Shown in pieces: positions 50,690 to 59,888 of a DNA stretch of 64,000 nt. Each line of letters starts with the position of its first letter. Position 1 is the stretch's first letter. This DNA comes from Clostridia bacterium (GTDB lineage Bacteria > Bacillota > Clostridia > Oscillospirales > CAG-272): positions 1-64,000 of the forward strand of contig JAFQDF010000015.1 of assembly GCA_017416185.1 (NCBI GenBank). The letters are read 5' to 3'. The notes beneath the pieces were generated by a model, which did not search any database, was not told the origin of the DNA, and saw only the letters and a list, made by a program, of their open reading frames with translations. A program made the position numbers and the translations under genes.

Positions 50690-51125
50690 ACATACAGTCA
50701 ACTAAGCGTACAATTTATCCGGCTTTGATCCAAGTATACATTAATCCAAGCTTACAATCAAACGAGCATACATTAAATCGGGGATTACAATCGATCAGTG
50801 AATACATCAATCCCGGCATATACTCATTCCGAGGGATATAAGCAAAAAGGGAAACAGCTAACAGCCAATACGGGTGCGTACACAAGCACCACCACGCTCA
50901 CAAGCACTACTGCGTACACAAGCACCACCATGTTCACAAACGCCACCACGTTCACAAATACCACCACGTTCACAAGTACCACTGCGCTCACAAGCACCAC
51001 TGCGTACACAAGCACTACTGCGTACACAAATACCACCGCGTCCTCAAATACCACCACGTCCTCAAATACCACCGCGTCTTCAAATACCACCACGTCCTCA
51101 AATACCACCGTGTTCACAAAACATT
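50690..51125. repeat. Degenerate short tandem repeats upstream of the ctsR promoter
   Basis: 50690-50840 contains loosely repeated 16-18-base units of the type TACAATNNATCNNNG. 50876-51118 is a clearer 18-base repeat (ACAAGCACCACTGCGT variants, later TCAAATACCACCGCGT), about 13 copies. The latter gives a spurious threonine-rich reading frame. I see no real gene here. Confidence 0.8.
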
Positions 51126-51142
51126 AACAAAAATGGCGAAAC

Positions 51143-51207
51143 TTTGACTTTCTTTGACCTTGACTTTCTCTGACTTTTGTGATATATTAAAGTCAAAGAA
51201 GGTCAAA
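51143..51207 (+). promoter_or_regulatory. ctsR operon promoter with three CtsR boxes
   Basis: Promoter TTGACT (51160-51165), 17-base spacer, TATATT (51183-51188), extended -10 TGA. CtsR heptad pairs surround it: TTTGACT-TTC-TTTGACC (51143-51159), CTTGACT-TTC-TCTGACT (51159-51175) and, in direct orientation, AGTCAAA-GAA-GGTCAAA (51191-51207). They match the established CtsR operator (A/GGTCAAA tandem with a 3-base spacer). The boxes cover -35, spacer and start site, so CtsR should repress its own operon tightly. Confidence 0.92.
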
Positions 51208-51224
51208 GTTGCGTACTATAGCTC

Positions 51225-51415
51225 TTGATTTGCTTGGAGTTTAGTGAGATTATATCGAAATAAGTGAAATAAGCGGAATACTTGAAAAAATCTAAATAAG
51301 CGGAATAAGAGGAACAACTAAACGATCAAACAAGTGAATAATCAAAACAAGTGAATAATCAAAACAAATGAATAATCAAAACAATTAAAATATCAAAACT
51401 ATCGAAATTAACGAA
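51225..51415. repeat. Repeat-rich long leader of ctsR
   Basis: A ~230-nt leader with degenerate short repeats: GTGAAATAAGCGGAATA-like units at 51263-51315 and AAACAAGTGAATAATCA units at about 51323-51385. No stable hairpin or small gene is evident. Confidence 0.6.
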
Positions 51416-51425
51416 AAAGAGGTAA

Positions 51426-51860
51426 ATGAAAATGTTGATGAGTGATATTATAGCAAATATGATAGAAGAGATGCTTTCCGAGGGAGGCGGAGAATTAGAG
51501 CTTAAGCGCAACGATCTTGCCGGGCGTATCGGATGTGTACCCAGCCAAATAAACTACGTTATAACCTCCCGTTTTACGCCTGAGAGGGGATATATGATTG
51601 AGAGCCGTCGCGGAGGCGGCGGATACGTGCGTATAACCAAGGTTCAGATGACCCGTGACGAGTACCTGATGCACCTGTTTCACGGTATCGGTGCCGAGCT
51701 TGACGACCGAAGCGGCAGGGTGTTTGTTAACGCGATGCTTGAAAAGGGTGTTATAACCCTGAGGGAAGCTAATATAATAAGAGGAGCTTTTGCTATTCCT
51801 ATGGAGGATAGCATACGTGCCGATATGATGCGACAAATTATACTGGCGCTTCTGAAGTAG
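51426..51860 (+). CDS. ctsR: Heat-shock repressor CtsR
   Basis: 144 residues from the first ATG; ATG 51432 lies at a better distance from AGAGG and 51438 gives the usual MSDII start. N-terminal winged helix (DLAGRIGCVPSQINYVITSR) and the glycine-rich wing SRRGGGGYVRI, which in CtsR both contacts DNA and senses temperature. The C-terminal dimerisation domain (DEYLMHLFHGIG, TLREANIIRGAF) follows. It represses clp genes. First gene of ctsR-mcsA-mcsB-clpC. Confidence 0.95.
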   Translation: MKMLMSDIIANMIEEMLSEGGGELELKRNDLAGRIGCVPSQINYVITSRFTPERGYMIESRRGGGGYVRITKVQMTRDEYLMHLFHGIGAELDDRSGRVFVNAMLEKGVITLREANIIRGAFAIPMEDSIRADMMRQIILALLK

Positions 51861-51875
51861 AATGGAGGTATGAAG

Positions 51876-52346
51876 ATGTTATGCAGTAAATGCCACAAGA
51901 ACGAGGCAAGTGTTTATTTCAAACAAAATATTAACGGTGAGGTAAGGGAATATGCCCTTTGTCCTCAGTGCGCTGCTGAGGCAGAGCTTGGCTTTGCTCC
52001 CCTTAATCTTTTCGGCTCTATGCTTACACAGGCAAAGCCCAAGACAGATCACAAGCGGTGTACTCTTTGCTCCTCTGACTTTTCCGAGATAAAGAAAAGG
52101 GGTAAGGTTGGCTGTGCACAGTGCTACAGCGTGTTTGCGGAGGAGCTTAAGCCTATGATAGAGAGCATCCACCGAGGGGCAAAGCATAACGGCAGAGCTC
52201 CCGAAGGATACTCCGAAAAGCGTAAGGCACAAAACGAGCTCGAGGCTCTTAAAAATGAGCTCAGAGCGGCAATAGAGAGTGAAGAATACGAAAGGGCAGC
52301 CAAGCTGCGTGACCTTATCAGGGAGAAGGAGGCAGACAATGATTAA
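51876..52346 (+). CDS. mcsA: McsA, activator of the McsB arginine kinase
   Basis: 156 residues from ATG 51876; the ATG at 51870 is too close to GGAGG. Four CxxC pairs (CSKC, CPQC, CTLC, CAQC) form two zinc-binding units, and a UVR domain ends the protein (ELEALKNELRAAIESEEYER, then AAKLRDLI). McsA activates McsB and modulates CtsR. It overlaps mcsB by 8 bases. Confidence 0.94.
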   Translation: MLCSKCHKNEASVYFKQNINGEVREYALCPQCAAEAELGFAPLNLFGSMLTQAKPKTDHKRCTLCSSDFSEIKKRGKVGCAQCYSVFAEELKPMIESIHRGAKHNGRAPEGYSEKRKAQNELEALKNELRAAIESEEYERAAKLRDLIREKEADND

Positions 52347-53304
52347 GGATATTGACGTTGTTCTCTCCACGAGAATAAGATTTGCAAGAAATATTAAGGA
52401 TTATCCCTTTGCCTCAAGGCTTGATGCCACCTCCTGCAGGGAGATAATCGAAAAGGTCGAAGCGGTGCTTTGCGGCTTTGAGAAGACGGATCTTACCGAT
52501 ACCGATCCCCTCAAGGCTCAGTGCTATGTTGAGGCTCACAGGATAAGTCCCGAGTTTGCAGTATCCTCCTTGCCCCACGCTTTGCTTGAAAAGGGGGATA
52601 CAAGGGTCATGGTATGTGAGGAGGACCATATAAGATTGCAGGTCATCAAAAGAGGCTTTGAGCTTGACTCTGCCTTTGCCGAGGCCTGTGTCAGCGATGA
52701 TGCTCTTCTGAGCGGCCTGCGCATCGCCTATGACGAGGAGCTTGGCTTTCTGACCCATTGTCCAACCAATCTGGGAAACGCAATGAGAGCCTCGGTTATG
52801 ATGTTCCTTCCCGCCCTTGCTATGACAGGGGAGCTGAAGGGAATAGTGTCGCAGCTTTCCAAGCTTGGCTTTACCATACGCGGTATCTACGGAGAGGGAA
52901 GTGAGGCACAGGGCTATCTCTACCAGATCTCAAATTCAGAGACCATGGGCTTGACAGAGGAAGCTACCGTGTCCCGTCTCGGCGACGTGGTCACACAGAT
53001 CATCGGACACGAGCGCAATGCCCGTGAACGTATCAAGGCGGCAGGAGTAAAGGCATACGATCCTCTCTGCAGAGCCTTCGGAGTGTTGAAATACTCCTGT
53101 ACAATGACCTCAAAGGAGTTTATCGGGCTTTATGCCAAGGTGCGTCTCGGTGTTGCAATAGGTGTCGTTAACGAGATCGGTTACGAGACGCTTGACAGCC
53201 TGTTTACAGCGGTTATGCCCTGTACCCTTGCAGAGGGAGAGAGGCTCAGCGAGGCACAGCGTGATAAAAAGCGTGCCGAGGTCATAAAAGAGAAATTAAC
53301 TTAA
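52339..53304 (+). CDS. mcsB: Protein arginine kinase McsB
   Basis: 321 residues from ATG 52339 with GGAGG seven bases upstream. Guanido-kinase fold: VLSTRIRFARN and MVCEEDHIRLQVIKRG carry phosphate-binding arginines and the catalytic glutamate. LTHCPTNLGNAMRASV is the family signature with the catalytic cysteine; GYLYQISNSETMGL follows. It phosphorylates arginines on CtsR and on misfolded proteins, marking them for ClpC-ClpP. It is about 40 residues shorter than the B. subtilis enzyme. Confidence 0.96.
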   Translation: MIKDIDVVLSTRIRFARNIKDYPFASRLDATSCREIIEKVEAVLCGFEKTDLTDTDPLKAQCYVEAHRISPEFAVSSLPHALLEKGDTRVMVCEEDHIRLQVIKRGFELDSAFAEACVSDDALLSGLRIAYDEELGFLTHCPTNLGNAMRASVMMFLPALAMTGELKGIVSQLSKLGFTIRGIYGEGSEAQGYLYQISNSETMGLTEEATVSRLGDVVTQIIGHERNARERIKAAGVKAYDPLCRAFGVLKYSCTMTSKEFIGLYAKVRLGVAIGVVNEIGYETLDSLFTAVMPCTLAEGERLSEAQRDKKRAEVIKEKLT

Positions 53305-53321
53305 GAAAAGAGTGATGATAA

Positions 53322-55802
53322 ATGTCTAACAGATTTACAAAGGGTGCGCAGAACGCGCTTAACAAGTCTTTGTTTTTTGCAAGGGAGCTGGGACATACCT
53401 ATATCGGTACAGAGCATCTGCTTATGGGAATATTAAGCGAGCTTGACTCTGCTGCGGCAAAGCTGCTCTCAGAGCATACGGTGACCTTTGATTCGGTTAA
53501 AAAGCTGACGGCACAGATAGCGGGAACCGGAGGGGTCAGCTCTGTTACCCCCAACGATATGACTCCCCGTACAAAGCGTATAATAGAAAACTCCTCCTAT
53601 GAGGCTATGCGCCACGGACAGAGCTACATCGGCACAGAGCATCTGCTTCTTGCCTTGATTAACGAAAGCGACTGCGTGGGTGTTCAGATTCTCAATTCTC
53701 TTGGTGTGGATATGGAAGCCCTCCACCGGGAGATACTCGCCTTCCTCGGTACAGAGCTTGACGATATCAACGAGGACAGCGTGCTTACTTCACCTAAGCG
53801 CAAAAAGCAGGAGAATAAGCCTGCATCAAGAGACCTGAAGGGCTGTCCTACCCTCAGTCAGTACGGCAGAGACCTGACCGAAATGGCAAGACAGGGAAAG
53901 ATAGACCCTGTTATCGGCCGTAACAGCGAGATGGACAGGGTAATACAGATCCTGTCCCGCCGCACAAAGAACAATCCCTGCCTTATCGGTGAACCCGGTG
54001 TGGGTAAAACAGCGGTGGTCGAGGGTCTTGCACAGCGCATTGCAGAGGGGAACGTTCCCGAGACCCTGGCGGATAAGATCCTGGTCACCCTTGATCTTTC
54101 GGGAATGATCGCAGGAGCAAAGTACCGCGGTGAGTTCGAGGAGCGTCTCAAGGGAATAATGTCGGAGGTTCAGAAGGAAAAACGCATAATTCTCTTTGTT
54201 GATGAGATACACACCATCGTCGGCGCAGGTGCGGCAGAGGGTGCTGTGGATGCGGCAAATATCATTAAGCCTGCTCTTTCAAGAGGTGAAATGCAGATGA
54301 TAGGTGCCACCACTATTGACGAATACCGTAAGCATATAGAAAAGGACAGCGCACTTGAGCGTCGCTTCCAGCCTGTCAGTGTAGGTGAGCCTACCGAGGA
54401 TGAGGCGGTAGAGATATTAAAGGGTCTGCGTGATAAATATGAGGCACACCATAAGGTCAAAATAACAGACGATGCAATAGAGTCTGCAGTAAAGCTGTCG
54501 GTGAGATATATAGCGGACAGATATCTTCCCGATAAGGCTATAGATCTTATCGACGAGGCAGCCTCTAAGCTTCGTATAGGGGCGGTCACACCTCCTGCCC
54601 TTATAAAGGAGCTTGAGGAAAAGCATAAGGCTATTGCTGCAGAAAAGGAAGCCGCTATCAAAAAGCAGGAGTTTGAGCGCGCAGCACAGCTCCGTGACGA
54701 GGAGCACACCGCCCGTGAGGAATACGAGAAGGCAAAAAAGGAATGGGACGATACCAAAACAGGTAACAGCCTTTCTGTAACAGAGACTGAAATTACCGAC
54801 ATTGTAGCCCATCAGACCGGCATTCCTGTAAAAAAACTTGCCGAAGAGGAAAGTGAAAGGCTCAAAAACCTTGACAAAATTCTACATCAGCGTATAATAG
54901 GACAAGAGGAAGCAGTTGATGCGGTCAGTCGTGCTATCCGTCGCGGAAGGGTCGGACTCAAGGATCCCCGACGTCCTATGGGTTCGTTTATATTCCTTGG
55001 CCCGACAGGTGTGGGAAAGACAGAGCTTACAAAGGCTCTTGCCCAGGTCCTGTTCGGTGATGATAACGCAATGATACGCATCGATATGTCGGAATATATG
55101 GAGAAGCACAGCGTATCCAAGCTTATCGGCTCCCCCCCCGGCTATGTCGGCCACGAGGAGGGTGGACAGCTTACCGAGAAGATAAGACGTAAGCCTTATT
55201 CGGTGGTTCTGTTCGACGAGATCGAGAAGGCTCACCCCGACGTGTTCAATATCCTTCTTCAGATCCTTGACGACGGTGTACTCACCGACAGCCGGGGAAG
55301 AAGGGTGGACTTCAAGAACACAATAATCATTATGACCTCAAACGTAGGTGCTTCTGGAATCGTGGAGAGATCAAACTCTTTGGGCTTTGGCGACAGAGCC
55401 TCAAACGACGGTACCGCAGTACGTGAGCGGGTCATGTCGGCTCTGCGCTCTACCTTCCGACCCGAATTCCTCAACCGAATCGATGATATAATCGTATTCA
55501 ATAAACTTAAAGAGGAAGAGATAGAACAGATCACACGCCTTATGCTCGGCGCTCTTGTTAAAAGGGTCGCTGATATCGGTATAACTCTTGAATTTGAGGA
55601 CAGTGCAGTCAAGCTTGTTTCCGAAAGGGGCTTTGATCCCGTTTACGGAGCAAGACCTATACGCCGTGAGATACAGCGCAGCGTTGAGGATGAGTTTACG
55701 GGTGCTATGCTTGACGGCAGTATAAAGGCAGGAGATATTGTGTCAGCAAAGGCTCTTGACGGCAAGGTGATCTTTTGTAAGAAGAATGAATCAGAGGATT
55801 AA
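53322..55802 (+). CDS. clpC: ATP-dependent Clp protease ATPase subunit ClpC
   Basis: 826 residues. Two N-domain repeats (1-145; [15 protein letters not shown] and [15 protein letters not shown]) should hold the phospho-arginine pockets. D1 Walker A is [13 protein letters not shown], Walker B ILFVDEIH. The middle region includes a UVR-like segment ([16 protein letters not shown]). D2 Walker A is [13 protein letters not shown], Walker [14 protein letters not shown]. The ClpP-binding loop is probably NSLGFGD. It unfolds substrates for ClpP. Last clear member of the CtsR-controlled operon. Confidence 0.97.
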   Translation: MSNRFTKGAQNALNKSLFFARELGHTYIGTEHLLMGILSELDSAAAKLLSEHTVTFDSVKKLTAQIAGTGGVSSVTPNDMTPRTKRIIENSSYEAMRHGQSYIGTEHLLLALINESDCVGVQILNSLGVDMEALHREILAFLGTELDDINEDSVLTSPKRKKQENKPASRDLKGCPTLSQYGRDLTEMARQGKIDPVIGRNSEMDRVIQILSRRTKNNPCLIGEPGVGKTAVVEGLAQRIAEGNVPETLADKILVTLDLSGMIAGAKYRGEFEERLKGIMSEVQKEKRIILFVDEIHTIVGAGAAEGAVDAANIIKPALSRGEMQMIGATTIDEYRKHIEKDSALERRFQPVSVGEPTEDEAVEILKGLRDKYEAHHKVKITDDAIESAVKLSVRYIADRYLPDKAIDLIDEAASKLRIGAVTPPALIKELEEKHKAIAAEKEAAIKKQEFERAAQLRDEEHTAREEYEKAKKEWDDTKTGNSLSVTETEITDIVAHQTGIPVKKLAEEESERLKNLDKILHQRIIGQEEAVDAVSRAIRRGRVGLKDPRRPMGSFIFLGPTGVGKTELTKALAQVLFGDDNAMIRIDMSEYMEKHSVSKLIGSPPGYVGHEEGGQLTEKIRRKPYSVVLFDEIEKAHPDVFNILLQILDDGVLTDSRGRRVDFKNTIIIMTSNVGASGIVERSNSLGFGDRASNDGTAVRERVMSALRSTFRPEFLNRIDDIIVFNKLKEEEIEQITRLMLGALVKRVADIGITLEFEDSAVKLVSERGFDPVYGARPIRREIQRSVEDEFTGAMLDGSIKAGDIVSAKALDGKVIFCKKNESED

Positions 55803-56439
55803 ATCAGTTATAGCTTTAATAGTGTGCTTAATACTTGTATGCTCCTTTTTCTCCTGTAAGAAGAAAAAGGAGCTACAGGTGTTTTTTTATGATGAGTGTA
55901 CCGTTGCCGAGGCAGAGAACGAAGCTCTTGTGGTTGGAACAAAAAAGCCTGAAACAGAAGGGAATATCATCGATACTCTCATCGTTCCCGATTATGACAA
56001 GGACACCTTATCAGAGGTAGAAAGTCTGCTGAACGAGTATGATATTGATACGGTCTATATCCCCGACGAGGAGGAACTGTACCGACTGTGCAGCGGCTTT
56101 GACGTTGCGACTGTGAAGGTGGAGGGCTCTATGTCCTTTGGTATCGGCGGTGCCTCGGTCACCGTTACCGCAGGGGAAAAGGACACCTCTCTTATCACAA
56201 GGCTCTCTATAGGCAAGGAAAGGATGCTTCTCTGCGGCAGTATGGATAAGACAAGATTTGAGGAGCTTAAGAGCATAGACAACGACAGCTTCGCATATAT
56301 CTGTCTTACCGCGGCTCAAAAGGATATCGCGGAGGATATCCTCAGTACCTACACACCAAAATCGCTTATATTTAAAGGTATAGATCCTTATATTGAGGGA
56401 TATGATATCATAAAGGACAGCGTAACATTAAAGGAGTAA
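55786..56439 (+). CDS. Putative lipoprotein with a degenerate metallo-beta-lactamase-like fold
   Basis: 217 residues. N-terminal signal ([17 protein letters not shown]) with a probable lipobox cysteine at 24 followed by lysines. The rest resembles the C-terminal domain of ComEC-type proteins: [31 protein letters not shown] and [20 protein letters not shown] (compare the FLFTGD motif). The HxHxDH metal motif is absent, so catalysis is unlikely. The start lies 17 bases inside clpC, implying coupling, so it may be heat-induced. The family assignment is tentative. Confidence 0.6.
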   Translation: MNQRIKSVIALIVCLILVCSFFSCKKKKELQVFFYDECTVAEAENEALVVGTKKPETEGNIIDTLIVPDYDKDTLSEVESLLNEYDIDTVYIPDEEELYRLCSGFDVATVKVEGSMSFGIGGASVTVTAGEKDTSLITRLSIGKERMLLCGSMDKTRFEELKSIDNDSFAYICLTAAQKDIAEDILSTYTPKSLIFKGIDPYIEGYDIIKDSVTLKE

Positions 56440-56441
56440 AT

Positions 56442-57362
56442 ATGATATATACAAGTGCCGATCAGCTTATCGGAAAAACACCTATGCTGCGGCTTACCAA
56501 TATAGAAAAGGAATTAAAGCTTTGTGCAAGGCTTACCGCAAAGCTTGAAGCCAGGAACCCCGCGGGCTCGGTAAAGGACAGAGTTGCCCTTGCTATGATC
56601 AATGAGGCAGAAAAAGAGGGCAGATTAAAGCCGGGCTCTGTTATAATTGAACCTACCAGCGGAAATACAGGTATAGGACTTTGCTCTGTTGCTGCCGCAA
56701 GGGGCTATAGGGCTATCATCGTTATGCCCGACAGTATGTCGGTCGAACGTCAGAAGCTTATGCGAGCCTACGGTGCAGAGCTTGTGCTTACTCCCGGATC
56801 AGAGGGTATGAAGGGAGCCATAGCCAAGGCAGAGGAGCTTGTAAAAGAGATACCTGATGCCATAATTGCCGGACAGTTCACCAATCCCGCAAACCCCAAG
56901 GCTCACTACGAGACCACAGGCCCCGAGATATATGAGGACACCGAGGGTCAGGTGGATATATTCGTTGCAGGTGTGGGAACAGGCGGTACGCTTACCGGTA
57001 CCGGCAGATTCCTTAAAGAAAAGAACCCCGAAATCAAGGTAGTGGCTGTAGAACCTGATGATTCACCTTTGCTTTCGGGCGGTGCGGCAGGGCCCCACGG
57101 AATACAGGGAATAGGCGCAAACTTTATACCCGATATACTCGACCGTGATATATACGACGAGGTCATCCGTGTCAAAACAGAGGATGCATACACCCTTGCA
57201 CGTCTTATGGGCAAAAAAGAGGGAATCCTCTGCGGAATCTCGGGCGGTGCGGCACTGTATGCCGCTGTCGAGATAGCTAAACGACCCGAAAACAAGGACA
57301 AGAATATAGTCCTTATCCTGCCGGATTCGGGTGACAGGTATCTTTCAACAGAGCTGTATTAA
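56442..57362 (+). CDS. cysK: Cysteine synthase A
   Basis: 306 residues, usual length. PLP lysine in NPAGSVKDRVAL, phosphate-binding GVGTGGTLTGTGR, substrate loop EPTSGNTGIGL, and the terminal ILPDSGDRYLST signature of O-acetylserine sulfhydrylases. It makes cysteine from O-acetylserine and sulfide. AAGGAG precedes the ATG. It lies two bases behind the lipoprotein gene and so may share the CtsR-controlled transcript. Confidence 0.95.
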   Translation: MIYTSADQLIGKTPMLRLTNIEKELKLCARLTAKLEARNPAGSVKDRVALAMINEAEKEGRLKPGSVIIEPTSGNTGIGLCSVAAARGYRAIIVMPDSMSVERQKLMRAYGAELVLTPGSEGMKGAIAKAEELVKEIPDAIIAGQFTNPANPKAHYETTGPEIYEDTEGQVDIFVAGVGTGGTLTGTGRFLKEKNPEIKVVAVEPDDSPLLSGGAAGPHGIQGIGANFIPDILDRDIYDEVIRVKTEDAYTLARLMGKKEGILCGISGGAALYAAVEIAKRPENKDKNIVLILPDSGDRYLSTELY

Positions 57363-57389
57363 AAAAGAATGAAAAATGCAGAATTACAG

Positions 57390-57424
57390 AAGCTTTTTGA
57401 CGTAATGTCAAAAAGCTTTTTTAA
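57390..57424 (+). terminator. Terminator of the ctsR-cysK run
   Basis: AAGCTTTTTGAC/GTCAAAAAGCTT 12-bp stem with a GTAAT loop, then T residues. A trace of the heptamer element end (AAATGCAGAATTA) lies just before it. Confidence 0.9.
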
Positions 57425-57537
57425 TTTCGGCTTGCTTTTGCCATGAAGCGATCGCATTATACCGATGCTGTATACGGTGATAAGAGGTACGTCGATGGTA
57501 CCGTTACCTACAACGCTAAACTGTTATAAAATAATTC

Positions 57538-57566
57538 TTGACACAATTTTCCGAGTGTGATAGAAT
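57538..57566 (+). promoter_or_regulatory. Promoter of the small structured RNA
   Basis: TTGACA (57538-57543), 17-base spacer, TAGAAT (57561-57566), extended -10 TGA. Start expected at 57573-57574. Confidence 0.88.
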
Positions 57567-57572
57567 ATTATT

Positions 57573-57741
57573 GCCAAACAAAGTTTAATATGTGTCCCGT
57601 GTAGGTGTGTGCGTTTTGTTTTTTTTGATAAAAACGCAGATGCTCTTTTCTTGCATACACTTTTTCGGGACTGTAAGGCTTTGTTTGGCGACAGGCGGAG
57701 CTGAGCGTTTTTTGTGCGTAGCTTCGGCTGCGCACTTTTTT
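57573..57741 (+). ncRNA. ssrS: Small structured RNA, candidate 6S RNA
   Basis: A strong promoter feeds a region whose first bases GCCAAACAAAG (57573-57583) pair perfectly with CTTTGTTTGGC (57679-57689). Inside are GTCCCG/CGGGAC, TGTGTGC/GCATACA and a terminal GCGTTTT/AAAACGC hairpin, giving one long rod with internal bubbles as in 6S RNA. A terminator, GTGCGTAGC/GCTGCGCAC plus T6 (57714-57741), follows. There is no ribosome site in it. 6S RNA binds sigma-A polymerase in stationary phase. The rod shape and size fit; the exact family is not proven. A short AAGGAG-ATG frame at about 57753 has only three codons. Confidence 0.55.
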
Positions 57742-57852
57742 GTTTTCAAAGGAGAAATACGACTATGAATAAATAAAATGTCGCTTTAAATGCGACCATA
57801 ACAGATTTTATAAGACTATAATATAAGTACAATATCACTTTGGAGGTATATT

Positions 57853-59484
57853 ATGAAAAACATCAAAAGGTTAATCTCATCTCTCTTGACCGTCGTTATG
57901 CTTACGGCAACTATGATTACTGCAATGCCCCTTGTATCCGATGCGGCAACACAAGCAGGCTGGCAATGGCCTGTTACCGGTCACATTTTCGGCCGTGGCT
58001 GGTCATCGTCGCATTTCGCTATTGATATTGAGGCAGGGTATGGAACTCCTGTGGTAGCTGCAAAGGCAGGCACGGTTCATTGTGCATCTACTGTATCAGC
58101 CGATGCTTCTCATTATTGTTCCGGCTGTGGGTACAAAGGCTCGGGTTACCATGTGGTTATCCAGCACGACAACGGGTACTATTCGTTTTATGCTCATTTG
58201 AGCAGCGTTTCTGTATATGTAGGTCAATATGTCAGTGGCGGTCAGCGTATAGGTGGAGTGGGTTCTACAGGAAATTCCACAGGAAATCACCTTCATTTTG
58301 GTATATCAACAAGCGGACTGTACAATTTGACAGACCCCTTGAAGATTATAACTCCGTTTTCTGACGTTACCGCAACCGGAATAACATATACAGATGCGAC
58401 ACTAACAGGTACGTTCGGCGCTGCAGGTCCGACTATGGAGACTGCCGGATTTTATATAGGTACAAGCAAAAGTAATATGACTAAAATCACAGAATCGTTA
58501 TATACAAACGGATATGATGCAAACGGAAATGCTATCATACGAATATATTATAACCTTAATAAGTGGTATGGGACTTTATCACAGAATACTACCTATTATT
58601 ACAAAATGTATATAACCCGTGACGGCGGAGTGGAATATAGCAGTGATATCTATTCTTTCACTACCGGTGGTCCTACACATACTCATAAATGGAATACCGG
58701 TGTAGTTACAAAATCTCCTACATGTACTGCTACCGGAATTAAAACCTATACCTGCTCAGGCTGCGGTGAAACAAAAACAGAAACCCTCGCCAAAACAACG
58801 CATACCCCGGGAGAATGGACTAAGACTGTAGAACCTACATACATTCAGAAGGGAACAGAGGTTCAGAGCTGTAAGGTCTGCGGTGTTCAGCTTGATAAGC
58901 GCTCCATACCCATGCTGACATACGTCAACACCTTTACCGACGTCAAGGACGGTGCCTGGTACAGCGACGAGGTGGAGTACGTTGCTAAGCGCGGATATAT
59001 GAACGGTATGTCGGAGACCGAATTCTCCCCCAACACCAATATTACCAGAGAACAGTTTATTATGATACTGGCAAATTATGCAAAAGCCAATCTGCCGAAT
59101 TACGTGGGTAAAACAGGCTTCAGTGACGTTCCCGAAGGCAGATGGTACTCCAATGCCATTCAGTGGGCTCGTAAAAAGGGCTATACCGACGGTGTGGGTA
59201 ACGGTAAGTTCGGACTGGGTCAGGAGGTCACCCGTGAGCAGATAGCAAAGTTCCTCTATAACTATGCCGAGGTCAAGGGCAGAGACGTAAGCGGCAGAGC
59301 GGATATTACCGGATATACCGATGATACAAGGGTTTCCTCCTGGGCACTGCAGGCTGTTAAATGGGCTGTTTATAACGGAATCATAACAAGCACAAAGAAT
59401 GACAGTTATGTTATCGCACCCAGAGAAACCACCACAAGAGCCCAGGCTGCAAGAATGTTTATGATATTTAACGAAACGAAATAG
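57853..59484 (+). CDS. Secreted M23 peptidase with SLH anchor domains
   Basis: 543 residues. Signal peptide 1-31. Peptidase M23 (LytM) domain about 38-160: SSHFAIDIEAGYGTPVVAA carries the HxxxD zinc ligands, and NHLHFGIS the HxH. A fibronectin-like domain follows (about 165-275; TGITYTDATLTGTF). A Cys-pair segment resembling clostridial surface repeats (TYTCSGCGETKTETLAKTTH) comes next. Three SLH repeats end it (from about 355; FTDVKDGAWYSDEVEYVAKR). It probably cuts peptidoglycan peptide bridges while bound to the wall. GGAGGT precedes the ATG. Confidence 0.92.
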   Translation: MKNIKRLISSLLTVVMLTATMITAMPLVSDAATQAGWQWPVTGHIFGRGWSSSHFAIDIEAGYGTPVVAAKAGTVHCASTVSADASHYCSGCGYKGSGYHVVIQHDNGYYSFYAHLSSVSVYVGQYVSGGQRIGGVGSTGNSTGNHLHFGISTSGLYNLTDPLKIITPFSDVTATGITYTDATLTGTFGAAGPTMETAGFYIGTSKSNMTKITESLYTNGYDANGNAIIRIYYNLNKWYGTLSQNTTYYYKMYITRDGGVEYSSDIYSFTTGGPTHTHKWNTGVVTKSPTCTATGIKTYTCSGCGETKTETLAKTTHTPGEWTKTVEPTYIQKGTEVQSCKVCGVQLDKRSIPMLTYVNTFTDVKDGAWYSDEVEYVAKRGYMNGMSETEFSPNTNITREQFIMILANYAKANLPNYVGKTGFSDVPEGRWYSNAIQWARKKGYTDGVGNGKFGLGQEVTREQIAKFLYNYAEVKGRDVSGRADITGYTDDTRVSSWALQAVKWAVYNGIITSTKNDSYVIAPRETTTRAQAARMFMIFNETK

Positions 59485-59488
59485 TAAA

Positions 59489-59518
59489 GGAAAAAGGTGT
59501 CCTATGACACCTTTTTCT
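59489..59518 (+). terminator. Terminator of the M23/SLH gene (copy 1 of a 30-bp direct repeat)
   Basis: AAAAAGGTGTC/GACACCTTTTT 11-bp stem with a four-base loop. The same 30 bases recur at 59792-59821. Confidence 0.9.
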
Positions 59519-59693
59519 CAGCGTGTCGATAAACCTATCGACACGCTGTCAGGCTTCGAAAAGGGAAGGTAGGTTCCCGTCGAACCGACTCGTCGGCGTA
59601 CTAAGTACGGTAGAGACGGTTTGACGGGAAAGTGTGAAAAAGTGGCGTAAACTCGATGTTTGCGCCACTTTTGAATACTTATCAACTATATTG
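59517..59693. repeat. Two-hairpin intergenic element, copy B (inverted relative to copy A)
   Basis: Contains hairpin AGCGTGTCGATA/TATCGACACGCT (59520-59547), a variable middle, and hairpin AAGTGGCGTAAAC/GTTTGCGCCACTT ending GAATACTTATC. Reverse-complemented, its ends match 15764-15940. It lies between the two 30-bp terminator copies. Confidence 0.8.
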
Positions 59694-59791
59694 GGAGATA
59701 TAATTAAACAAGATTATCTTCTCGTCGATTGGAATAATTTTCTTTATATATAGTTTTTTTCACACGTCCGACCGACTTTTTCGACAGTCTG

Positions 59792-59821
59792 GGAAAAAGG
59801 TGTCCTATGACACCTTTTTCT
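59792..59821 (+). terminator. Second copy of the 30-bp terminator repeat
   Basis: Identical hairpin to 59489-59518, ten bases before the next -35. The stretch 59694-59791 is AT-rich without a gene. Confidence 0.85.
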
Positions 59822-59830
59822 GCTTTTATG

Positions 59831-59859
59831 TTGACATAACCGATGGGGGAGTTTATAAT
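59831..59859 (+). promoter_or_regulatory. Promoter of the DUF815 ATPase gene
   Basis: TTGACA (59831-59836), 17-base spacer, TATAAT (59854-59859), consensus. Confidence 0.9.
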
Positions 59860-59888
59860 ATCATTATCCTGTTTTTACGAGGTTTATT

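Noticed and set aside
50798..51127. Threonine-rich 109-residue protein
   Set aside because: GTG start without ribosome site, sequence entirely from an 18-base tandem repeat, and open frames on the other strand too.
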